Below are positions 1 to 10,800 of a stretch of 64,000 bases of DNA, piece by piece. Under the pieces are notes generated by a model. That model was not told the origin of the DNA and searched no databases. It was given only the letters and a program-made list of their open reading frames with translations. Source of the stretch: Limnomonas spitsbergensis (taxonomy: Eukaryota; Chlorophyta; Chlorophyceae; Chlamydomonadales); assembly GCA_037349105.1 (NCBI GenBank), contig JAYJMM010000117.1, forward strand, positions 2,914,001 to 2,978,000. Direction: 5' to 3'. The stretch's first letter is position 1. Each line of letters opens with the position of its first letter. Position numbers and translations under genes: made by a program.

Positions 1-1842
1 TCGTCAATGATGCCCGTTCCCGACCGGACCCCTAGTCATGGGATGTGCAGCAATACATGGTGAGCAACTGAGCAAGTCGGAAAGGCCTGAAGCCCAATAT
101 CTGCGGCACTGTCCTGTGTGGCACTCAAGACAGATTCACCCCATGGCATGCAAGTGCTGCCATGGTGCAGCCTTAGTCCTGGCATGTCTAATTTCCTGGT
201 CTCACCTAAATTGAGGGCCCGTATGGTCTTCCATTCCGTCTGGACTATCTGGATGAGCTGAGAGAACAGGCTTCGGGCTCTCATCGAGGGCCGTGGTTTC
301 TTCTTCCATGCTGTTTGTCGCAAGTCCGCCGATGTTTCACTCCGAGGGCTGACCGACGCTCTACTCTGTTCATTATTAAGCCCCTCTTGTCTAAACATGA
401 TTCCTACCGAGTCGCGTCCTGTCATGCCGGTACGTTTGTTTCTTATAAACGTCTAGGTTAGTGTTTTACACAGAACCACGCTGACAAAGAATCATTGTTA
501 GGAAATTATAATATACTTTTTGTACCGGATATAGCTCCGTTTTGTGTCACCAGATCGGCTCTGGCTCCTGTAGTCAGGCTCCTGTCACCAAGACGCGACA
601 GCCGTACCAATTCGGAGCCCTGCTAGAGACCTAAGCCCAGCCTGGGCTCTCTACATTAAGAGTATGGCAACAGTATGTCTGCCAATTATTTTGATACCGT
701 AGCAAGTGGACAGAAGCGTTGAGTTTGGAGTTCCAGTTGTTTTGAAGCACGCTGCTCAACTTGTCAATAACGTTCCCGCTCAACTTGTGTACCGGCCTCT
801 CCGTGGCGTGCATTGTCCAGGAATGGCGTTGCATCATAACATCTTTCAATGGATAGTCAGCTCGATGTCCAAGCGGAGGACTGGATCCAGCAAAGTCGTT
901 ATTCTTCAAGTAAAGGCATCCTTCCAGTGTTTCGTAACATTTCCGAGTACATCTGTTCCAGCCAGTCTTCCATGAGTAGCAACTCATGACAGTACCAACT
1001 CAAGAGTCCACAAGGCATTCAACAGCTCAGTTATTTGCATGGCCCACATGCTTAGTGCCTCTGGCGCAATTTCACTATGAGCGTGCACTCTCATTCTTGC
1101 AACTCCATCTGCTGTAAATTACAGCCTGCAATATCTAGCTTGTGTAGATACAATCAATTGCTATGGTACACGTGGCCGAGCAGGGACCTTGCCTTTTGAG
1201 CAGGGCCCAGAGGTGGAACGTCATTGACTCGGTGTTGCAACACGATTGCTCAGCGCAAAGCACGGTGTTGCATCGTGCACGTTGGCTTTAAGAGTGGCTT
1301 TAGAGGGAGGGAGGATGCCTGAGATGCGTAGCACCTCAGAACAGTGTGGCAACTTGCAACAGCTTCTACTTCACCAATACAGTAGCGTACAGAGGTGTAA
1401 CGTCATTGGCCGATACAGTGCACGTGTATCTGCATGAATCAAATATCCATTATATACTACCGTTCCAACCATGGGAATGGTTGGAACCGCGCAAACCCTG
1501 ATTCCAACCCAATAGTCTGATGTCGATCAAAGCGTGGTCTAGGATAGTCAGGCTAGGGCAATGCGCAACTAAACATACCGTACACTGTAGTTCAACCACT
1601 AAAGCTGAACCCACTCGCTGCCGAAAAATGTTCCCTTCCAAGCAACCAGCTAAAAGGCCAGGTGGGCCATACCCGGGTGCGCACTGCACAAATAGTCCGA
1701 CTAGGTTCGAATCTAAGCCCAGGTAGGTTGTCCTATGCCATCCAGCACCCCCCCCCCCTCCACATGCAGCTTCCACATAGCTTCCATGCCGGTAGCCAAG
1801 CGCAATTGCGGCTTCCGCGCAGCTCCTCCGTAACCCGGTCGT
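1..1842. other. Region downstream of POLD1, no supported gene
   Basis: Frames of 60-129 codons exist (longest on minus 36-425) but none shows a domain or splice context. Two LINE tail-like pieces lie at 1170-1409. AGGTTCGAATCT at 1702 resembles a tRNA T-loop but no acceptor stem could be paired. Confidence 0.4.
1166..1410 (+). mobile_element. LINE tail-like sequences downstream of POLD1
   Basis: 1170-1232 (CGTGGCCGAG...GCAGGGCCCAGAGGTG, GAACGTCATTGAC) and 1390-1409 (AGAGGTGTAACGTCATTGG) match the recurrent LINE tail. Confidence 0.6.
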
Positions 1843-4800
1843 CTACCAGGAGGCGTCCCCCGACAGGTCAGTGAAGCGCGTGAGCTGCCCCTGCGCCTCA
1901 TTCAGATCTTTCTGCACCTTCTTGCGTCTGGGGGGCAGGGGTGAAGAAAAGTTCAGATGGGTTTCAGCCTATCAGGTAAACAAGACGGACACCCCTTAAC
2001 AGCCAGGCTCTGGCGAACGCCACTGTGCTTCATCCAGATCCTTGTGCACCTTCTTGCGTCTGCAGGGCAGCCGTAAGCAAAGTTCAGATGATTTGAAGCC
2101 CAATCGGTAAACAAAACGGACACCCCTTAACAGCCAGGCTTTGGCTCATGCCTCAGTGCCTCATCAAGGTCTTTCTGCACCTTCTTGAGGAGGAGCAGCA
2201 GCAGTGCAGCAAAGCTCAGACATGATACAGTCCGATAGAAGCCATTGTCTGCCCCTAGAGCATCGATAACAGGGATGCTGATGTATGAAGCCACTGTTTC
2301 CAGGTTGTTCGGGGGAGTCAAGGTACTAAGAAGACGGAACACAACACAGCCAGGCTCTGGCTATTCCTTGGTATCCCCTTCCAGGCCGCCGGAGCAAATG
2401 AGGCAGCAGATATATTGAAGGGGAGCTCGACTGCACAGCGGTGCACTTCCTCTCGCTGCATCAGAGAGCGGAGCCCAAGACTTACGAACAAAGCCGAATG
2501 CTGGCCGCAGTGGCCTGCCCCCCCCCACACCAGTATTTTTTCAAAAAGTCTGACTGCTGATCCCTCAGTCTGCAGCGGCCTTTGGCTGAAAGCCCCCCTG
2601 CCCCCTCCCCGACCACCCCCCTGCCCCCTCCCCGACCACCCCCCTGCCCCCTCCCCGACCACCCCCCTGCCCCCTCCCCGACCACCCCCCTGCCCCCTCC
2701 CCGACCACCCCCCTGCCCCCTCCCCGACCACCCCCCTGCCCCCTCCCCGACCACCCCCCTGCCCCCTCCCCGACCACCCCCCTGCCCCCAAAATACTGGA
2801 AATTCCAATTCCGACTCCTCCTCCCCTGCCCTCATCCCTCATCACCCCCACCCCCCACCCCACCTGTATCGTCTTACCCTCCCCCCCCAACCCCACCTAC
2901 ATCGTTGGCCCCTTGCCCCTGCTGCTGAGCCCTCACCTGTGGAAGATTGGGCAGTCCCTGCTGGTGCACAGCACGTCCTGGTGCAGGCTCCCACCTGTAG
3001 AAACAGAAACCCACCTGTAGAAAGTGTCGGCCCCTCGCCCCTGCCTCTAAGCCCTCACCTGTAGAAGATGGGGCAGTCCCTGCTGGTGCACAGCACGTCC
3101 TGGTGCAGGCTCCCTTGGCAGCGCTGGCACTGCGTCCACAGGGCGCCGTACAACCCCTCCAGGTCATTCACGCTCGCTAACGACCGCTGGTACAGGTCTG
3201 CCTCCCTGTAGGCAGTCAGTCAGTCAGTTTGGTCGGCAGGTAGGTAGTCAGTCAGTCAGTCAGTCAGGTTGGTGGGCAGGTAGGTAGTCAGTCAGTCAGT
3301 CAGGTTGGTGGGCAGGTAGGGAGGCAGTCAGTCAGTCAGGTTGGTGGGCAGGTGGGTAGTCAGTCAGTTAGTCAGTCAGTCAGGTTGGTGGGCAGGTAGG
3401 TAGTCAGTCAGTCAGTCAGTCAGTTGGTGGGCAGGTAGGTAGTCAGTCAGTCAGTTTGGTGGGCAGGTAGGTAGTCAGTCAGTCAGTCAGTCAGGTTGGT
3501 GGGCAGGTAGGTAGTCAGTCAGTCAGTCAGGTTGGTGGGCAGGTAGGTAGTCAGTCAGTCAGGTTGGTGGGCAGGTAGGTAGTCAGTCAGTCAGTCAGTC
3601 AGGTTGGTGGGCAGGTAGGGAGGCAGTCAGTCAGGAGACAGGTGGCATGTTTGCGTCCCTGAAAGCCTTGCTTGATAATTCTTCTGAGGCGCCCCTGCCA
3701 TGTCCCAGTCCTTGCCCCTTTCCCACGAGCCTCACTTAAGCAAGTCGTTCATGCAATCCCAGCCCCCCCCACACTCATGCACCTCACTTTCAAATCGATG
3801 TCTGTGTACACCTTAACCAAGTCCCAGGCGCCCCTGAAGGCTTGAATTGTCGTGAATTATTGATGTTCTCAAACACCCTTGCCAAATCGTTTCCCACCCC
3901 TTTCCCTCGAGCCTCACTTTGGCAGGCAGTGTTTGCACAGCGGAGTGCTGTCCTGGCCAGCTGGCTTGTCCAGAGGCGCCTTGCACCCTAGGCATGACAG
4001 CCGGACCTACAGGGGAGAAGCGGGGATGGAAGGAGGCCGGGGGGTCAGGGGGGAAGAGGTGGGCATGGCAGGGGGGCAGGGGGGGAGAGGTGGGCATGGT
4101 AGGGGGGCAGGGGGGCAGGAGGGGGAGAGGTGAGCATGGCAGGGGGCCAGGGGGTCTGGGGGGAGAGGTGGGCATGGGGCAGAGGTGGACAGAGGGGAGA
4201 GGGTGCGTGCAAGGGAAAGGAGTGCATGGCAGGAGGGGGGCGTGGGGCAGAGGGAGACATGAGGCAGCGGGGGGGCATCGGGCAGAGGGGTGCGTGTCAG
4301 GAAGGGGAGCATGGGGGAGGGTTGCATGGCAGGGAGGGAAGCATGGCCGAGGCGTGCATGGGGAAGGGTGCATGGCAGGGAGGGGAGCATGGGGGAGGGG
4401 TGCATGGCAGGGAGGGAAGCATGGGGGAGGTGTGCATGGGGGAGGGTGCATGGCAGGGAGGGGAGCATGGGGGAGGGGTGCATGGCAGGGAGGGGAGCAT
4501 GGGGGAGGGGTGCATGGCAGGGAGGGAAGCATGGCGGAGGCGTGCATGGGGAAGGGTGCATGGCAGGGAGGGGAGCATGGGGGAGGGGTGCATGGCAGGG
4601 AGGGAAGCATGGGGGAGGTGTGCATGGGGGAGGGTGCATGGCAGGGAGGGGAGCATGGGGGAGGGGTGCATGGCAGGGAGGGGAGCATGGGAAAGGGTGC
4701 ATGGCAGGGAGGGAAGCATGGCGGAGGCGTGCATGGGGAAGGGTGCATGGCAGGGAGGGGAGCATGGGGGAGGGGTGCATGGCAGGGAGGGAAGCATGGG

Positions 4801-7800
4801 GGAGGTGTGCATGGGGGAGGGTGCATGGCAGGGAGGGGAGCATGGGGGAGGGGTGCATGGCAGGGAGGGGAGCATGGGAAAGGGTGCATGGCAGGGAGGG
4901 CTGCATGGAAGAATAATACATTTTGCCCTTTTGATGACCTTCGGTAACTGTCATCCCAGAATCAAACATTTCAGCTACGCTCTGGGTTACATGGTGAGGA
5001 CAGGTGGTATTTGATTGGAGTGTCGACAGAGGGACTCTTGTCCCTGCCCCCTCCAGACGCCGCCCCGATCCCCGCAAAATAATTCATACATTGATTTGCA
5101 GTCATTCATGAATGCATTATGAATGCAATCATCCATTAGATGATGTAACCAGGGATTCAACCCATCTTGTGTCACCTTTGCAAACCGCATGATGCCTCCC
5201 GATGCCACGGTAGGTGTGGACACGAGGATGGAGCGCGTGTGGTCGCCTGGGGGGGGACGGGGGCAGGGTTAAGGGTTTAGGGTTAAACGAGTTTGGGGGG
5301 GGGGGATCAAGCAACTTAAAATTTCGATTTCAATGTGGAAGTTGATCCTATGGTTGCCTGCACAGGGCAGGGCAGTTTGGCAGTGGCGCATGTGGACTTG
5401 AAAACAAAGGGGAGCAGGACAGGAGGGCTTCAAAGTGTGAATTCATGGGTCAAACGTGTGGGATGCGGGATTTAGCTGGGAGGTGGGTTCTTTTCTTACC
5501 TAGTTACCCCATCACGTAGGTTTAAACCCCGGACTCAACTGATTCAGGTTTTAGTATACTTACTGTACTAAATCCTTTGCTCCCTCTCACTTGACAGCAT
5601 ATACCAGGGCTCAATCTCACTGGCCTACAAATTTAACCCCATTTCATTTGTTAAGGGTTTCAACCTGAACCCCACACTCACAAGACAGTCACTCCTTGGA
5701 ATTTGTCACGCCCGGCTCAATCACAACGGCACATACTACGAACCCCCTTAACTGAATCTATGTTTGAACCCTAATCCTCCCCTCACCAGACAGAAGCTCC
5801 TTGGGGTTCTTCATGACCGGCTCAAACAGCCGCATCAGGGGCAGCGACAGGTGGTGCTCCAGGTAGTGCTGCGATACAAGCAGTACACATCAGGGGCAGC
5901 GACAGGTGGTGCTCCAGGTAGTGCTGCGGTACAGGCAGTACGCATCAGATGCAGCATGGCATTTCAAGCCAGTCTGGCAATGAATACCTGCAACCTGCCC
6001 CCTCCCCCCTCATGCACCTGCTTCATCCACTGGGGTTCAGGTTCATATGCCAGACACCTCCCTACAGAGGACAGCTACCTGTATGTCAATGGGCAGATTA
6101 TTCTCGTAGGCTCCTTACCTCCTCCTCCATGCCCTTGGGTCCAGGTTCATATGCTGTACAACCCCACAACCCAAAACTCCCTGTACGTCAATGGGCAGAT
6201 TATTTTCCTAGGCCTCTTACCCCCTCCTCCATACCCTGGGGCTCAGTTTCATATGCCGGACATCGCCCTTCCCCAGACAACTACCTGTACGTCAATGGGC
6301 AGATTGTTCTCCAGAGCGTAGATTGGGTCCTCGGCCTTCTCCCACGCCTTGGCACCCTGAGGGGAGGAGGGGTCAGGGAACAAGGTCAACCAAAGGGGCG
6401 GGCAGGTGAAGGTGATCCAATCAACAGCCTTTTCCGGAAGTGGCAGGCAGTGTGAAGAAGCAGGACAGAGGCAGAGGGAGTATAGGAGTACGAAGTGTGG
6501 GGAATCCGACAATGCTCTGAGGGTGTAATAAAGAGGGCAGTGTGGGGGGGCAGTGTGGGGGGGTAACAAAGGGGGCAGTGTGAACACACCATGGAGAGCA
6601 AACATGGCGGCGCCGTCTCAGCGAAGCGCGGCCACGTTTGCTGTCTCGAGGGTTCAGATTGTTTGTCCTCAAGCAGCGCTCCTAGATTTTAGCCTTAACT
6701 ATCCATATTCTTATACAATTAAATTTTAATTAAATATAAAAATATAGTGAGACACAGTACGTAGCATTCTCCGGATTACCGGTGATGTACCTACTTAATT
6801 GATCCTAGTTAATATAAATTTTATAATCCATATTCGGTCCCACCTTTGCAGCCTTGACGATGACGTAGGGCACACGGTCACCTGGATAGTTCATACCAGG
6901 CAGTGTGCACGATGAGCGTTTGAAGGATATAGAGGCAGGGTGCGCAACAAAGCGTTAGAAGGACATTCAATTTATTCAGGCAGGGTGCGCGACAAAGCAT
7001 TTGAGGCATATGAGGCAGGTCCCATGTTCAGGGTTTGTGGCATCGTCCACAACGGATGGCGTGGCGCACGAAAGGATGCAGGGTAGGTCGAGTATGTAAG
7101 GTTCGAAACTCTGAGCCCTGAATCAGTGAGGGCGGCCGACAGGAGGGACAGGGCCCTTCAGCTTTGTTCCCCTGATCCAGGCGGAACTTAGTATCCTACA
7201 CGTGGTGGGCGCTGTAGCAGCGTCCCGCTCGCGCATCTAAACCCTAAACCCTACCCGTGGTGGGCGCTGTAGCAGCGCCCGCTTGCGCATCTTAACCCTA
7301 AACCTTACCTGTGGTGGGCGCTGTAGCAGCGTCCTGCTTGTGCATCTTAACCCTAAACCTTACCTGTGGTGGGCGCAGTAGCTGCGTCCCTCTTGCGCAT
7401 CTTCTTGGCAAGCTCCACGTGAGCTGCTTTGCTCTCATACTCCTCAGTGTCCTGAGTTAGGCCCTGCGAGGAAGACAAGGAGAACGTATGAACTGGGAAA
7501 GCATGAATAAAAGTGTGGCAGCACGAATGAAAGTGGGGCAGCACAGATGAAAGCGGAATTCAGCCCTGCGAGATGAAGGGGAGCACTCTCGGATTTTGGT
7601 TTCATTTCGTTCAGATGCGCAGTCCTTTGGGGGTGGGCATTCTTGGCCAAGGTTGATCGGTGGCGGTGGCTGCAGCAGCTGCATAGCTTGTGGCTGCGGC
7701 AGCTGCTGCGGTTGCACCCCTGGCGGTGGCTGCATCTAGATCCAGGCGGCGGCTGCATCTAGATCCAGGCGTTGCCGCAGGCAGTCCCCTCGCCTTATCC

Positions 7801-10800
7801 CGAGGTACCTCCCTCAGCCCCTCTCCTTCCCCTCGCTGCTACAGCCTGCCCACCTAGGTAACGACCCGTCATAATTTAAAGCACAGCAGGTCCTCCTCGC
7901 TAATGACCTGTAATCACTATTTAAGTACGGCAAGCCCGCCTCGCTTATGACCTGTCATCACGCTTGGTGTAGCAGGCCCTCCTCGCTAATGACCCGTCAT
8001 CACTTTTTAAGGATGGCAGGCCCACCTCGCTCGTCGTCGCACCACGTGTGGCAGGCCCTCACCTTGCTAATGACCAGCAGCGACAGGTCAATGCGGTTCA
8101 TCAGCAGCTCGGAGATCACCCCCTTGACGTACGCCTTGGCACCCATCACATCCCGCCCAATGAGGATGTGATCTAGGCATTTGGTGATGACGTTACGGAC
8201 CTGCGGGGAGTTGTTGCGGCAACGTGCGTTCATATCAGTGATGACGTGCGGAGAAGGATACAAGGTCAAGGAACTTGTGGATGTGGCGTGACGGACATAG
8301 GAGGGAGGTTCGACAGCAACAGCCATGCCAGTTATCACGTCCAAATGGGCACGCGGTCCAGGAATTTCGTGATGACATAACGGGCCTCTTTGACAGATAC
8401 GTAAAGAGGGGTCCTGGCATGCTGAGTGCTGGGGTGTTGGACTACTGGCTATGCTAATTTTGGGAGGTGTGGGGTACGATTAGTAGGCACCGTACATATG
8501 GGGGGGCGGGATGCACGTGGGGGCCGATGCCACATCCTCAGTCGGAGCAGGATGTCTCTCCAACTTGTGCTCTGGGGCAGGAGGGTGCTGATGACAGGAG
8601 GCAGCTTGTCTCTCAGCTTATAATTGCGTGTACACCTCATGAGCTGTCTGCCAGTCTGAACCCAGTCTATTCAGACTGGCAGACAGCTCATGAGGTGTAC
8701 ACGAATCTCAACCCACCACCCCACGCTCCCCCCCTGCACCTACCAGGAGGCAGTTGTCTCCCATCCTCCCTCCATTTAATTGGACGAGGTTGTCTCTCAG
8801 CTCATAATTGCGTGTACACCTCATGTGCTGTCTGCCAGTCTGAACCCAGTCTAAAACGAATCTCAACGCGCCACCCCACGCTCCCCCCCTGCACCTACCA
8901 GGAGGCAGTTGTCTCTCCTGACGGTCTCGATACCCTGCGTGGGGCGAGGTAAGCAAAAGAGCGGATCAGGGTGAGGGCTGGGAGGAATTTGTAGGCTGGG
9001 GATGTATAACAATGGCCTTATTGAATTACAATATGCAGCAGAGGTACTCCATAGTTTCAAAGTGAAACATGAATTCAAAAACCGGTACAAATAAACAATT
9101 TGAAGGCAGGGATTGTCAAGTGGAGACTAGCGGGGTGCCAGCGCGACTCTGCCTCCGAGCTGTGCATTCATTCCTTCAGCTCTCGCATCCCTCCGGCTGC
9201 AGACCCTAACCTGTACCCCCTCCCCACGTTTGAATAAACTCAGAGCGATACCCCGCCGTTCACCACTGCATATTCCCTCTTGCTACGCTAGCTGGCTCTT
9301 ACGTAGAACAGCTACTTTGGGTAGAAGTGTCATCGCCGCAACAGAAACGTCTCTTTCTCACGAACACACATGCATGCACATACACACACATGCACAGAGG
9401 TGAAACGTCATGCATGCATGCACATGCATGCACACACACCTTTGTGTCTATCATGAACACACATGCATGCACACCTTTGTGTCAATCTTGTCGTGTTTGT
9501 CCGGCTGCGTCCACAGCAGGCCAGCGTACCGCTTCTTGTTCATCAAAAGGTACGGGAAGTACACTTTCTCAAACTCAAGCTTGACGGGCGAAGGGAATGT
9601 CTTGGACACCGACGCAGCCGCCTCCCGCCCGAGGTCCATCGCCCTGCCGACGTCCGAAACCTGTCGGGATTCAAATTGTAAAATGCGGTTCCAAATGAAA
9701 CCTATTTTCAGGGTTTCTCACACTCTGGGGGTTCCAAGGCCAGGAAGCGCTTTCTGGGGATTTGGCATGATGATGCTGGCGGGGGTTTGGCGGTTAGGCT
9801 CCTTCTGGAAGGCAGGGGGCGAGGCATCACGGACTGGGCCGCAAGATGAATTCATGACACCTCAAGGATGCAGCCTGAAGCAGCGAACCTCCATAACATC
9901 CCTGCTGCCTCAAACCATATCCAGGGAAGGTTATTTATAACGCACAGCTGACACGATGACATACCGGCAGGGTCAACAGCCTGGGGTCATGTCCCAACAT
10001 GTAAAAAATCAAGAAACCTGAATTGCCAGCCTAATTTCTGATCCCATTCATTCTCCTACACTGCGCCGCCCATTGATCCGTCATGAATGTGGGTGGCATC
10101 AACTCGTCCTTGAGAGGGCATGAATGCTGGTAGCGGCGGCGGTGAGGGCATGAATGCCCCCCCCACCCCCTTTAAAATCTTGGATTATGCAAGCAGATCC
10201 TCCCTTAGCAGGCCCTTGTCCTTGACCCGCCTCACCCCAAAATTGACCATCACAGAGTCTGTGTCGCCGTAGATGACGTCACAGTCGGCTTCAAAACCGT
10301 TGGCCCTGGAAGCAGGCACGAGGGAATGGAGGTCTGCACAACGTGGTTGGGGGATGAAGGGTTCTTGGAATTGAAACCCAGCCCCTGCCCCCATCGCCCC
10401 CCCTTCTCTCCTGTTCACAAGGCCCCCGCTGCCTCTCTCACCTGTTCAAATGGCTCCTGACCAGCCTCCGGCCCCGATTGCCTCCCCCAGTTCCGGCTCC
10501 TTTGTTCTCCTCCCCTCTCACCTCTTCAACTGGCTCGTGACATTCCCCCCCCCTCCCATCCCCCCCTTTCCCCCCCCACCTCTCACCTGTTAAACTGGTT
10601 TGTGACATCCCCCCTGCCCCCCCCCCTCTCACCTGTTGAACTGGCTCATGACCAGCTCCCTCGTGTGCATGATCATGCTGCGGCCGTACGACGTTGTGCT
10701 GGCGCTAATTTGCAAGCAGGGCATCTTCCCCACAGTGGCACCTGTAAGCACCCAAGGGGTGTGTGTGGGGGGGGGAGGTGAGCCAGGGTAGTGTTTCCTG

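Larger units (their letters stand above)
1843..7463 (-). other. POLD1: POLD1 exons 26-33: thumb and C-terminal cysteine modules
   Basis: Exons 26-30 give the thumb ([36 protein letters not shown] split over exons 26-28, then [16 protein letters not shown]). Exon 31 carries CysA (C991, C994, C1010, C1013: SCLGCK...CKHC), the zinc module family members use for PCNA contact. Exon 32 carries CysB (C1042, C1045, C1055, C1060: CQRC...CTSRDC), which in the family holds a 4Fe-4S cluster and binds the B subunit. Exon 33 ends GDASW-stop, matching the W-stop ending of animal POLD1. Confidence 0.93.

Noticed and set aside
1640..1735. tRNA-like T-loop GGTTCGAATCT
   Set aside because: No cloverleaf could be folded around it.
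3813..5077. Long Pro/Cys/His- or Gly/Trp/Met-rich frames on both strands
   Set aside because: Products of the 32-bp GCATGG minisatellite in intron 30; they overlap real POLD1 exons 30 and 31 in other frames.
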